From positions 124,001-188,000 of the forward strand of contig NZ_BMMZ01000005.1 in the NCBI RefSeq assembly GCF_014646195.1: a stretch of 64,000 bases of DNA, written 5' to 3'. A model generated the notes under the pieces. It ran no database searches and was not told where the DNA came from. It saw only the letters and a program-made list of their open reading frames with translations. The DNA comes from Microlunatus endophyticus. GTDB taxonomy: Bacteria > Actinomycetota > Actinomycetes > Propionibacteriales > Propionibacteriaceae. Position numbers and translations under genes: made by a program. This document shows, one piece after another, positions 9,357 to 19,377 of the stretch (the first letter of the stretch is position 1; the number at the start of each line of letters is the position of its first letter).

Positions 9357-10256
9357 TCACAGACCGCCGCTGCGGAGAATGCGCACCGCTTGGACGGTTG
9401 CATAGCCGCGCCACTCCAAGGCGGACGCCGGGCTGAATGTCTGGTAGTCAACGGTCCAGCCGCCGTCGGGCTGTTGTTGGCCCGCCAGCCGCTCAAGGTC
9501 CTTCGCCACTGCCGCCGACCCGAATACCGCCCGCGACGGCGCATCGGCGTACGGCGTGAAGTCCAGCAGGTGCAGCGCTTCGCCCTCTGCCCCACCAGCG
9601 ACCGGAGTCGGCCCGTCACTGATCACCCGGCCGGCGTACGGGTCCACCAACTCGGCGGCACGCCGGTTCACCCCTGCGGCCGCGTCGAGGAAGCGCAGCA
9701 CAAACATCAACTCGTACGGGTTCGGCTCCCGCAGATCCGCGATCGCGAACAGGCAATACTCGGTGGCGCCGGCCAGCCAGGGGTGGCCGGCCACATCCGG
9801 CCGTAGGGCCGCCAGCCGGTGCGCCTGGGCGGCAAGCTGGGCTGTCATCTGCAGCGACGACACCGACGCATCGGCGTCCCTCCAGTGCGGTGCCTCCCCT
9901 TCGGAGTCGGCATGACCAAGCCCGAACGGCAGACCTCCATCCGCCAGGGCATGCTCGGCCAACCAATCGCAGATCTCGCGTGGCCGCGGGGTGAACACAT
10001 CGCGGATGTCAGCCAGGACCTCCAATGCGTGCATCGCACCAACCGGTTGACTCGTCCGCGACCTGAGGTCAGGTTCCAGTGCCCACCCGTAACCGCCGTC
10101 GGGGTTCCGGTACCCGTCCAACGCGGCCACCACTGCGGCAGTATCGCCATCGTCTCCCAGCACCACGCTCAGCCGGCGACGATCGATCACGCGAGCGTGC
10201 GTCGCGGAAAACGCCCTCGCAGCTCCAGGATCCCATCGCATGCGCCCATCATTCAT
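9357..10256 (-). CDS. Prenyltransferase/squalene-cyclase repeat protein, function unknown
   Basis: A 299-residue protein of alpha/alpha-barrel type. Repeat-like motifs include NPDGGYGWALEPD near the start, DGGLPFGL in the middle and QQPDGGWTVDY near the end, which are QW-type repeats of the terpene-cyclase/prenyltransferase fold. No DXDD cyclase motif is visible and it is about half the length of a hopene cyclase, so cyclase activity is unlikely. ATG 10256 is the only good start. It is the first gene of a minus-strand trio with the 2H phosphoesterase and Nudix hydrolase. Confidence 0.78.
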   Translation of the reverse strand: MNDGRMRWDPGAARAFSATHARVIDRRRLSVVLGDDGDTAAVVAALDGYRNPDGGYGWALEPDLRSRTSQPVGAMHALEVLADIRDVFTPRPREICDWLAEHALADGGLPFGLGHADSEGEAPHWRDADASVSSLQMTAQLAAQAHRLAALRPDVAGHPWLAGATEYCLFAIADLREPNPYELMFVLRFLDAAAGVNRRAAELVDPYAGRVISDGPTPVAGGAEGEALHLLDFTPYADAPSRAVFGSAAVAKDLERLAGQQQPDGGWTVDYQTFSPASALEWRGYATVQAVRILRSGGL

Positions 10257-10343
10257 GTCTGCACTGACAACGTCCCCGGATCCGCACCGAGATCTGGCAA
10301 AACCCGATTGCGTGTCCGGCAGCTTCTGCCCGACTCTGGCGCA

Positions 10344-11232
10344 GTGACCCTCCCGAACGTCGAAGCCTTGTTGTCCGCGCCGCGCGGACGGGGATTGTGC
10401 TTGGCAATCGCCGGCGGCGTCGATGAGCAGGTTCATTCCGCGTGGTCGCAGGCCGCCTGGCAGCCGGGCAACGACCGGCTGCTGGACAATCTGGTCCAGT
10501 TGCTCGCCGACATCGATCCGAGCCCGATCCCGGATTGGACCGACCCGCTGGCATTCGCCGATCCGATGGACCTCACCGTGTCGAGCGCGATGGGCTGGCA
10601 GGAACCACATCCGGAAGACGTCATCAGCCGAGCCGCACCAGTCGTTGCGGCCCTCGGTCCGATCGGCGAGGCCGTGGTGTCGGCGCCCGGCGCGAGGTGG
10701 TGGCCGACCGCCGTAGACCTCGACGCACTCCGCTACACCAGCCGGTTCGACCGCCACGACAAGTTGCACCCGCCTGTAGACCCGACTCTTGGCGACACCA
10801 CCACGCGCCTCGAGCGGTGGCGTGCAGCCGAGATGCAGACCAACCAGCGGGATCGTCGGCTGCTGTCCGCCGACCCAGCCGCGAACTACAGCGGGCACTG
10901 GTGGTCGATTCCCGCCCTCAGCGGACTGATCGCCACCACGAGACAGCTACCCCGACTTGGGGCGATCAAGTTGATCTGGGAGGAGGACAGCCCTGGCGAC
11001 GCCGACGACTGGGACGGCGTCCACCTGACCGTGATCCGGCTACCTGACCACCGCCACCCGATCGCTGGCTGTCACCGACGAGGCCGCGACCGTGCTGGCG
11101 GGCTGGGACCCCGACCAGACCTGGTGGCTGACCGACATCCTGCGCGTGGCCGGCCCAGCACAGCGCTGGCACAGCCCGGACGACGCCGCAAAGGACTACG
11201 CATGGCGCCTGGAGCCACCGGACTCCGAATGA
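10344..11232 (+). pseudogene. Conserved hypothetical protein gene broken by a frameshift near 11040
   Basis: From GTG 10344 a coherent protein runs for about 233 codons (TLPNVEALLSAPRGRGL through DDWDGVHLTVIRL). The frame then degenerates into Arg/Pro/Gly-rich translation. In the next frame, from about 11044, a natural C-terminus appears (LTTATRSLAVTDEAATVLAGW, then WWLTDILRVAG, ending EPPDSE and TGA at 11230-11232). Joining them needs a one-base shift between about 11031 and 11044. The product would be about 295 residues, Trp-rich, with no domain I recognise. Either the gene is a recent pseudogene or the sequence has an indel error. Confidence 0.6.
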
Positions 11233-11358
11233 TCCGCCTTATTGGCCCACGGAACGGACGACCGCACCAAGATCATCGGACCACGGGGTTCGCCGCGAGC
11301 CGCGACCATGATCGCCCACACGCCGCAGGGCCAACAATGACACCGCTCTGATGCCAGT

Positions 11359-11411
11359 TTGACGTCATTGTTGGTTGACATGGCGTCATAGTGATGTCAC
11401 GATGGCGCCAT
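11359..11411 (+). promoter_or_regulatory. GTCA-rich putative operator/promoter of the ABC exporter pair
   Basis: An AT-richer stretch before the ABC gene has TTGACG (11359-11364), TTGACA (11375-11380), GGCGTCATAG and GATGTCAC, so GTCA half-sites recur in both orientations. The 10-bp palindrome ATGGCGCCAT (11402-11411) covers the start codon. No Shine-Dalgarno sequence is visible. The exact -10 box could not be settled. Confidence 0.35.
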
Positions 11412-13353
11412 GCCTCTGTCAGCCGCCTCGCAGACCCGCTCCGGACGCGCCGTCAGGACACGGATCGCCTCGATCGCGCCGGTCGGCCGCTCCTACCTCA
11501 GCCATGCGCAGTTGCTCTGGCTGACGGCACCGGCCGCCTCACTGGCCGCGCTGATCCTCACTCTGATCGGAGCGGCCGCCTCGACAGCCGGCATTGTGCT
11601 GCTCGGAAAAGTGATCGGGTCCGGGGTAGCAGCGGTCGGCCATCCCGGGTCGGCGGCCTCCCATCAGGCGATGATGTGGCTGGTCTGGCTGGCGATCAGC
11701 TTCCTGGTCCCGCCGGTCGTCGGCGGCGTGATCAACGTGCTCAGCCAGCACATCACCTCCGCGGCCGCCGCCCGGGTGGCCGCACTGACATCCGAATATG
11801 CCAATTCCCCCAGCGGGATCGAGCACCTCGAGGAACCGGACGAGTCACGCCGGCTGCATCGGATGGTGCAGGCAATCGGCGAATGGACCTACCTGGAAGG
11901 GATCGCCGGCACCTGGACGGTGCTGCAGACCCGATTGAGCGGTATCGGCGCCTTCGCGGTGATCGTGACCTGGCACTGGTGGGCCGCGCTGATCTTGGTC
12001 ACCGGTTACCTGGTCACCGGCCGGGCACTCACCGCCTGGTTGTTGTCGATCTTCGCCGACATGGCCCTCGATCCACCGATCGAGCGCCGCCGGGCCAGTT
12101 ATCTCTTCGACACCCTGATGAAGGCCGACGCAGCCAAGGAGATCCGGCTGTTCGGCCTGCCCACGTGGATGATCGAGCGTTACGGCACGATGTGGCGGCA
12201 AGCGATGACCGACGTCTGGCGCCGTCGCAATGCGACGATCGGGCCGGTGCTGTCCAGCACGATCGTGATGGCCGCCTGCACAGCGCTGTTCTACGCGGTC
12301 CTCGGCCATGAGGCCTGGACCGGCGCCATCCCGGCAGCGACAGTCACTGCCCTGGTCGGGGCCTCGGTCGGCCTGCAGGCGCTCGGAATGCTGGGAGATG
12401 AGCAGGTGCTCTTCAGTCAGGCGATGGCCACGACCGAGCGGGTGCGTACGGCCCGACTCCAGGTCAAGCTCCCCGGCCTCCGATATGCCGAGGGGTCACA
12501 AATTCCTCCATCTGTGCGACGTGTCGACGATCCTGCGGTCGCCCCGGCGGAGATCGTGATCCGCGATCTGCACTTCAGCTATCCGAGCCGGGAGACGGCG
12601 GTCTTCGACGGACTCGATCTGAGGATCCCGGCGGGCCAGTCCGTCGCGATCGTCGGCGTCAACGGCGCCGGCAAGTCGACCTTGATCAAGCTGCTCTGCG
12701 GCCTCTACCGACCGGACTCCGGTGCGGTCCTGGTCGACGGTGCCGATCCCGCGACCGACCCGTCGGCCCGCGACCGAGTCGCGGTGATCTTCCAGGACTT
12801 CGTCCGCTACCAGCTGTCGCTGAAGGAGAACGTCGCCCTGGGTGCTCGCGGCGCAGCCGACATCGATGCCGTGATCCGTACTGCCCTGCATGATGCCGCC
12901 GGCGACGATGTCCTGGCCCGGCTCGGCGACGATTGGGATGTCGTGCTCTCCGGTGAATACGCCGGCGGCACCGATCTCTCCGGTGGCCAGTGGCAGCGGG
13001 TCGCGCTGGCCCGGGCGTTGGCCGCGGTCGCCGGCGGATCCGGAGTGCTGGTATTGGACGAGCCGACCGCGGCCCTGGACGTACGGGCCGAGGCACAGCT
13101 GTTCGACCGGTTCCTGGAGGTGACGCGCGGGATGACCACCGTCCTGGTCAGCCACCGGTTGAGCTCCGTACGCCACGTCGACCGGATCGTGGTGATCGAG
13201 GACGGACGGATCGTCGAGGACGGCAACCACGACCAGCTGCTGCAGCGCGGCGGCCGCTACGCCGACATGTTCACCTTGCAGGCCAGCCGGTTCGCCACGG
13301 CCTCCGGGCGGTCCACCGAGTCCGCCGCGATCGCTGAAGGAGCAGTCCGTTGA
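11410..13353 (+). CDS. ABC half-exporter (fused membrane and ATPase domains), subunit 1
   Basis: A 647-residue type IV ABC exporter. About residues 35-345 are a six-helix membrane domain and 375-620 are the ATPase. The ATPase has Walker A GVNGAGKST, signature TDLSGGQWQRVALARAL, Walker B LVLDEPTAALD and H-loop VSHRLSS, all consensus, so this site should hydrolyse ATP. The stop TGA overlaps the start region of the next gene, which encodes a second half-exporter, so the pair probably forms a heterodimer. No peptide or lanthipeptide precursor, maturation enzyme or C39 peptidase domain is present nearby. The substrate is unknown. Confidence 0.92.
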   Translation: MPLSAASQTRSGRAVRTRIASIAPVGRSYLSHAQLLWLTAPAASLAALILTLIGAAASTAGIVLLGKVIGSGVAAVGHPGSAASHQAMMWLVWLAISFLVPPVVGGVINVLSQHITSAAAARVAALTSEYANSPSGIEHLEEPDESRRLHRMVQAIGEWTYLEGIAGTWTVLQTRLSGIGAFAVIVTWHWWAALILVTGYLVTGRALTAWLLSIFADMALDPPIERRRASYLFDTLMKADAAKEIRLFGLPTWMIERYGTMWRQAMTDVWRRRNATIGPVLSSTIVMAACTALFYAVLGHEAWTGAIPAATVTALVGASVGLQALGMLGDEQVLFSQAMATTERVRTARLQVKLPGLRYAEGSQIPPSVRRVDDPAVAPAEIVIRDLHFSYPSRETAVFDGLDLRIPAGQSVAIVGVNGAGKSTLIKLLCGLYRPDSGAVLVDGADPATDPSARDRVAVIFQDFVRYQLSLKENVALGARGAADIDAVIRTALHDAAGDDVLARLGDDWDVVLSGEYAGGTDLSGGQWQRVALARALAAVAGGSGVLVLDEPTAALDVRAEAQLFDRFLEVTRGMTTVLVSHRLSSVRHVDRIVVIEDGRIVEDGNHDQLLQRGGRYADMFTLQASRFATASGRSTESAAIAEGAVR

Positions 13354-15131
13354 TCACCATGATCAAGTCCATCGCCCTGGTGGTCGCCGCCTCGATCCGG
13401 GTCAGCCCTCGGCAGAGCCTGGTCTGCCTGCTGGAAACCCTCGGCAATTTCGTCGGGATGCTGCAGCCGCTGTTCATTGCCTGGCTGGTGACCGGCGCCA
13501 TCCAGCACGACGGAAGCTTGGTGATCAGGGCGCTGATCTGTTTCGTCGTCTCCCTGACCGTCGTCAGCGTGCTGATGATCATCGGTAACAACGCCCGGAT
13601 CTCCCAGTACGAACGGGTCGGCTTCTGGTTCGACACCGAGATCTCCCGGCTGACCTCATCGATCAGCACCCTTGATCATCTGCAGAGTGCCGAATACCAG
13701 GATAAGGCCCAGACCCTGCGCGATCATCAGGGCCTGCTGGGCTTCGCGTTCAACATGGTGCTGAACGCGCTGCGGATGGCGGTCCAGGGTGGCGGAACGC
13801 TGGCCTTGGCGCTGACCGCGGATCCCCGGATGCTGCTGGTGGTGATCGCCGGCGTTCCGGCAGTGATCACCGCACGCTGGACCAGCCGGTGGCAGACCCA
13901 GACCGACGACGCCTCCGCCCAGCCCAGCCGGCAGGTCAAGCACCTGCTCGACCTGGCCGTCCGGCCCGGCCCCGGAGCCGAGGTCCGGGTCTTCGGACTG
14001 CAGTCCTGGCTGCGCGATGCGACCGCAGCGGCGACCCGCCGCTGGTTGGACCTGCGAGTGGCGCTGGCCCGGCGGCAGGCGATCGTGCAGACCTCGACGT
14101 CGGTCTTCTTCTTCGCCGTTGCGGGCATCGTGCTGGCCTGGATCCTGCGGGACACCATCGCCGGCGCAGTCCCGGTCGCCGCGTTCGTCCTGGCCGCGAG
14201 CCTGGTGACTCGGCTGCAGATGACCAGCGACGTGTTGCAGTGGTCGATGCGGGTGCTGATCCGGGTCGGCAACGACGGCGGGCGATTCCTGTGGCTGCGG
14301 GACTATGCCGCCGAACAGCAGGCCCAGCACACCGGCACGGCAACGCCGCCCCGACGGCTCCGCGCCGGGATCAGCACTATCGGTCTCGGCTACAACTATC
14401 CCGGCGCCGAGAAGCCGACGCTGAGCGATGTGAATCTCGACCTGCTCGCTGGCGCGGTCGTGGCCGTCGTCGGCGAGAACGGGGCCGGCAAATCCACCCT
14501 GATCGGACTGCTGACCGGGATGCTCACTCCGACCGAAGGCCGGGTGCTCGTCGACGGTGTCGACCTGAATGATCTTGATCATCAGCAGTGGCGGGCAAGG
14601 ATGTCAGGCGCCTTCCAGGACTATGCGCGGCTGGAGCTGCTCGCCCAGGAGTCGATCGGCGTTGGTGATCTTGACACTCTGGACAGCGAGACCGCCGTGC
14701 ACGCGGCGCTGGACCGGGCGTCGGCGACGGACGTGCTGACCGCACTGCCGACCGGTCTGCAGACCCAGCTGGGCACCACCTGGCCGGGCGGTGTCGAACT
14801 CTCCGGCGGTCAGTGGCAGCGGCTCGCGATCGCGCGCGGGATGATGCGCGAGAGCCCTCTGCTGCTGGTGCTGGACGAGCCGACCGCCGCACTGGACGCC
14901 GGCACCGAACACGCGCTCTTCGAGCGGTACGCCGATGCCGCCCGCCGGGCCGGCGGCCGAGGCGGCGTGACGCTGCTGGTCACCCATCGGTTTTCGACCG
15001 TCGCGTCGGCCGATCTGGTCGTGGTGCTGCGGGAGGGCCGGGTCGCCGAGGTCGGCACCCATGCCGAGTTGTACGCGGCCGGCAGCCATTACGCCGAGTT
15101 GTACGACCTGCAGGCTCGGGGATATCGCTGA
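13350..15131 (+). CDS. ABC half-exporter (fused membrane and ATPase domains), subunit 2
   Basis: A 593-residue partner of the preceding protein. The membrane domain is at about residues 8-320 and the ATPase at 335-590. Walker A GENGAGKST, signature VELSGGQWQRLAIAR, Walker B LVLDEPTAALD and H-loop VTHRFST are all intact, so neither nucleotide site of the heterodimer looks degenerate. TTG 13350 overlaps the previous stop; ATG 13359 is an alternative that removes three residues. It is followed by a short repeat (15132-15150) and the convergent purB gene. Confidence 0.92.
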   Translation: MITMIKSIALVVAASIRVSPRQSLVCLLETLGNFVGMLQPLFIAWLVTGAIQHDGSLVIRALICFVVSLTVVSVLMIIGNNARISQYERVGFWFDTEISRLTSSISTLDHLQSAEYQDKAQTLRDHQGLLGFAFNMVLNALRMAVQGGGTLALALTADPRMLLVVIAGVPAVITARWTSRWQTQTDDASAQPSRQVKHLLDLAVRPGPGAEVRVFGLQSWLRDATAAATRRWLDLRVALARRQAIVQTSTSVFFFAVAGIVLAWILRDTIAGAVPVAAFVLAASLVTRLQMTSDVLQWSMRVLIRVGNDGGRFLWLRDYAAEQQAQHTGTATPPRRLRAGISTIGLGYNYPGAEKPTLSDVNLDLLAGAVVAVVGENGAGKSTLIGLLTGMLTPTEGRVLVDGVDLNDLDHQQWRARMSGAFQDYARLELLAQESIGVGDLDTLDSETAVHAALDRASATDVLTALPTGLQTQLGTTWPGGVELSGGQWQRLAIARGMMRESPLLLVLDEPTAALDAGTEHALFERYADAARRAGGRGGVTLLVTHRFSTVASADLVVVLREGRVAEVGTHAELYAAGSHYAELYDLQARGYR

Positions 15132-15150
15132 CCCTTCGACAAGCTCAGGG
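15132..15150. repeat. CCCTTCGACAAGCTCAGGG element between convergent genes
   Basis: This 19-bp partial palindrome (CCCT...AGGG) starts immediately after the ABC exporter stop and lies 9 bp from the purB stop. The same word is familiar as an intergenic repeat in many GC-rich bacteria, where it tends to follow genes. A role as a bidirectional transcript end is plausible but not proven. Confidence 0.6.
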
Positions 15151-15158
15151 AGCCTGGA

Positions 15159-16592
15159 TCAGAGGATGTCGCCGGGCCGGTACGCCGCCGCCTCCGGATG
15201 CTCCTGGGCGATCTTCTCGACCTCGGCCGCCAGCGCGGAGACCTGGCTGACCGCCGTACCGGCAAGCTCGAGCGGATGCGCGAGGACCTGGTCGAGAGCG
15301 TGCCGATCGAGCCCGAGCCGCGGATCGGCGGCGAAGCGGTCCAGCAGGTCGTTGTCCCGCCGGCCGGTCTCCCGCATCTCCAATGCGACGGCGACCGCAT
15401 GTTCCTTGATCGCCTCGTGGGCGGTCTCCCGGCCGACGCCGTTGCGGACCGCTGCCATCAGCACCTTCGTGGTGGTGAGGAAGGGCAGGTAGCTCTCCAG
15501 CTCGGCCTCGATCACCGCTGGGAACGGGCCGAAGTCGGCGAGCACCGATAGGAAGGTCTCGAACAGACCGTCCAAGGCGAAGAAGCTGTCCGGCAGCGCG
15601 ACCCGGCGGACGACCGAATCGGAGACGTCACCCTCGTTCCACTGATCACCGGCCAACTCGCCGATCATGGAGACGTGACCGCGGATGATCACGGACAGGC
15701 CGTTGACCCGCTCGCAGGACCGGGTGTTCATCTTGTGCGGCATCGCCGACGACCCGACCTGGCCGGGACGGAAGCCCTCGGTCACCAACTCGTTGCCGGC
15801 CATCAGCCGGATGCTGGTTGCGACATTCGACGGCGGCGCGGCGATCTGCGCGAGCGCCGAGACCACGTCGTAGTCCAGCGACCGCGGATACACCTGCCCG
15901 GTGGAGGTGAACACCTCGGGGATGCCGAGATGCTCGGTGATCCGCCGCTCCAGCTCGGCGACCTTCGACTCGTCGCCGTTCAGCAGGTCCAGCATGTCCT
16001 GGCTGGTGCCGACCGGGCCCTTGATACCGCGGAGCGGATAGCGGTTGATCAGATCGGTGATCCTGGCATAGCCGACCAGCGCCTCGTCGGCCGCGGTGGC
16101 GAAGCGCTTCCCGAGCGTGGTCACCTGGGCTGCGACATTGTGCGAGCGGCCGGCCATCGGCAGCTCGGCGTACTCGGCGGCCAGCCTGGTCAGCGTGACC
16201 AACGTGGCGACGACCCGGTCGCGGATGATCTTGAGCGCCGAGACGATCTGCAGCTGCTCGACATTCTCGGTCAGGTCCCGGCTGGTCATCCCTTTGTGGA
16301 TGTGCTCGAATCCGGCCAGCGCGTTGAATTCCTCGATCCGCGCCTTGACATCATGCCGGGTGATCCGCTCCCGGGCGGCGATGCTGGCCAGGTCGACCTG
16401 GTCGACGACCTTCTCGTACGCCGCGATCACCACGTCGGGGTCGTCGCCGCCGAAGTCGACACCAAGATCACGTTGTGCGGTCAGTACGGCGATCCACAGC
16501 CGCCGCTCCAGAATGATCTTGTTCTCCGCCGACCACAGCTGCTGCATCGCGGTGGACGCGTACCGGTTGGCCAGCACATTGGGAATGCTCAT
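15159..16592 (-). CDS. purB: Adenylosuccinate lyase
   Basis: PurB (477 residues) removes fumarate from SAICAR and from adenylosuccinate, acting in both IMP and AMP synthesis. The fumarase/aspartase superfamily signature GSSAMPHKMNTRSCER is present, together with GRSHNVAAQVTTLGKR (catalytic His region) and TSRDLTENVEQLQ. The length is normal. Its ATG overlaps the purD stop (ATGA), showing translational coupling. The operon order on the minus strand is purA, purD, purB. purC, the usual follower, lies about 14.7 kb farther on. Confidence 0.97.
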   Translation of the reverse strand: MSIPNVLANRYASTAMQQLWSAENKIILERRLWIAVLTAQRDLGVDFGGDDPDVVIAAYEKVVDQVDLASIAARERITRHDVKARIEEFNALAGFEHIHKGMTSRDLTENVEQLQIVSALKIIRDRVVATLVTLTRLAAEYAELPMAGRSHNVAAQVTTLGKRFATAADEALVGYARITDLINRYPLRGIKGPVGTSQDMLDLLNGDESKVAELERRITEHLGIPEVFTSTGQVYPRSLDYDVVSALAQIAAPPSNVATSIRLMAGNELVTEGFRPGQVGSSAMPHKMNTRSCERVNGLSVIIRGHVSMIGELAGDQWNEGDVSDSVVRRVALPDSFFALDGLFETFLSVLADFGPFPAVIEAELESYLPFLTTTKVLMAAVRNGVGRETAHEAIKEHAVAVALEMRETGRRDNDLLDRFAADPRLGLDRHALDQVLAHPLELAGTAVSQVSALAAEVEKIAQEHPEAAAYRPGDIL

Positions 16593-17842
16593 GATCGAAT
16601 CTCCACCTTGCCCTCGGCTGCGGCGAGTGCGATGTCCGTACGGTAGAAGGCACCCTCGAGCTTGATCTTGGCGATCTCGGCGTACGCCTGGTCGCGGGCC
16701 GCGTGCAGATCCTCACCCAGGCCGACGACTGTCAGCACCCTGCCACCCGAGCTGACCAGTTGCCCGCGATCGTCGGTGCTGGTGCCTGCCTGCAGCACCG
16801 GAACCGGGACGTCATCAAGCCCTGTGATCACCCGGCCAGTGACCGGCTGCTCCGGATAGCCCTCCGAGGCCAGGACCACACCGACCGCCGCGCCAGGCTT
16901 CCATCGCAGCGGCGCGAGATCGGCGAGCTTGCCGGTGGCGGCGGCGTAGAGCACGCCCCCGAGGGGGGTGTCGAGCTTGATCAGCAGCGGCTGGGTCTCC
17001 GGATCGCCGAACCGGGCGTTGAACTCCACCACCCGGATGCCGCGGCTGGTCAACGCGAGCCCGGTGTAGAGCAGCCCGACGAACGGTGCACCGCGGCGGG
17101 CCAACTCGTCGACCGTCGGCTGGATCACCGTGTCGACCACCTGCTGGACGAGATCGTCCGGAGCCCATGGCAAAGGGGTGTACGCCCCCATCCCCCCGGT
17201 GTTGGGTCCTTGATCATCATCGTGGGCCCGCTTGAAATCCTGGGCTGGCTGCAAGGGGACGACAGTACGGCCGTCGACGAAGGCGAACAGGCTGACCTCA
17301 GGCCCGTCCAGGAATTCCTCGATCACGACCCGGCCGCAATGTGCGGCGTGTTCAATGGCGGCTCGAAGGTCGTCGGTGACGATGACCCCTTTGCCCGCGG
17401 CCAGGCCGTCGTCCTTGACCACATACGGCGCACCGAACTCCTCGAGCGCCTGTCGGGCCTCTCCGGCATCGGTGCACACCACGGCCGCGGCCGTCGGTAC
17501 GCCGGCAGCGGTCATGATCTCCTTGGCGAAGGCCTTGCTGCCCTCGATCCGGGCCGCGGCAGCGTTCGGGCCGAAGACCGGTATGCCGGCTAGCCGGACT
17601 GCGTCGGCAACCCCTGCGACCAAGGGAGCCTCGGGTCCGACGACCACCAGATCGACGCCGAGTTCGGTCGCCAATGCGGCCACCGCAGCGGGGTTGTCAG
17701 CATCGACCGCGCGATTCTCGGCAATGGCCGCGGTGCCGGGATTGCCGGGTGCAACGTAGAGGTCGCCGACCTCAGGATCGCGACTCAGTGCCAGAGCGAT
17801 GGCGTGCTCACGGGCACCGTTGCCGACCACCAGCACGGACAT
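16589..17842 (-). CDS. purD: Phosphoribosylamine-glycine ligase (GAR synthetase)
   Basis: PurD (417 residues, ATP-grasp) couples phosphoribosylamine and glycine in step 2 of purine synthesis. It begins MSVLVVGNGAREHAIALAL, followed by KDDGLAAGKGVIV (ATP-binding), QDFKRAHDDDQGPNTGGMGAY, and VEFNARFGDPETQ (metal binding). The start is ATG 17842, since the family begins at VLVVGNGxREH; an in-frame start nine codons upstream is less likely. The stop overlaps the purB ATG. purA ends about 110 bp upstream. Confidence 0.97.
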   Translation of the reverse strand: MSVLVVGNGAREHAIALALSRDPEVGDLYVAPGNPGTAAIAENRAVDADNPAAVAALATELGVDLVVVGPEAPLVAGVADAVRLAGIPVFGPNAAAARIEGSKAFAKEIMTAAGVPTAAAVVCTDAGEARQALEEFGAPYVVKDDGLAAGKGVIVTDDLRAAIEHAAHCGRVVIEEFLDGPEVSLFAFVDGRTVVPLQPAQDFKRAHDDDQGPNTGGMGAYTPLPWAPDDLVQQVVDTVIQPTVDELARRGAPFVGLLYTGLALTSRGIRVVEFNARFGDPETQPLLIKLDTPLGGVLYAAATGKLADLAPLRWKPGAAVGVVLASEGYPEQPVTGRVITGLDDVPVPVLQAGTSTDDRGQLVSSGGRVLTVVGLGEDLHAARDQAYAEIAKIKLEGAFYRTDIALAAAEGKVEIRS

Positions 17843-17950
17843 CTCAGCTCCAAGCTCTGCCACGTCCACCTAGCCTACCGAGCGGATCCGGGTGACAGCG
17901 ATTCCGCGGCGCCAGACCCGAGCGGGGAGCGCGGCGGCGGCTGCCCGCGC

Positions 17951-19264
<1,314 letters not shown>

Positions 19265-19267
19265 TTA

Positions 19268-19296
19268 AGTCCCGCACACCACAAGGCTGCGGGACT
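19268..19296 (-). terminator. Hairpin between the sugar-transport operon and purA
   Basis: AGTCCCGCA (19268-19276) and TGCGGGACT (19288-19296) form a perfect 9-bp stem with an 11-base loop. Read on the minus strand it follows the solute-binding gene ending at 19378 and is trailed by TTAACAATT. It may end that operon or act as an attenuator in the purA leader. No purine riboswitch core is visible. Confidence 0.55.
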
Positions 19297-19377
19297 CTTG
19301 CGACCAGAGTCTATCGGACCGTCCTCAGCAGCCAGTCCAGTCGGGCCAGCCGGCCGGGCCCCAGCTGGAACGCGGAG

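Noticed and set aside
11410-15131. Lanthipeptide or bacteriocin export system
   Set aside because: The two half-exporters have no peptidase domain, and no precursor peptide, modification enzyme or immunity gene was found nearby.
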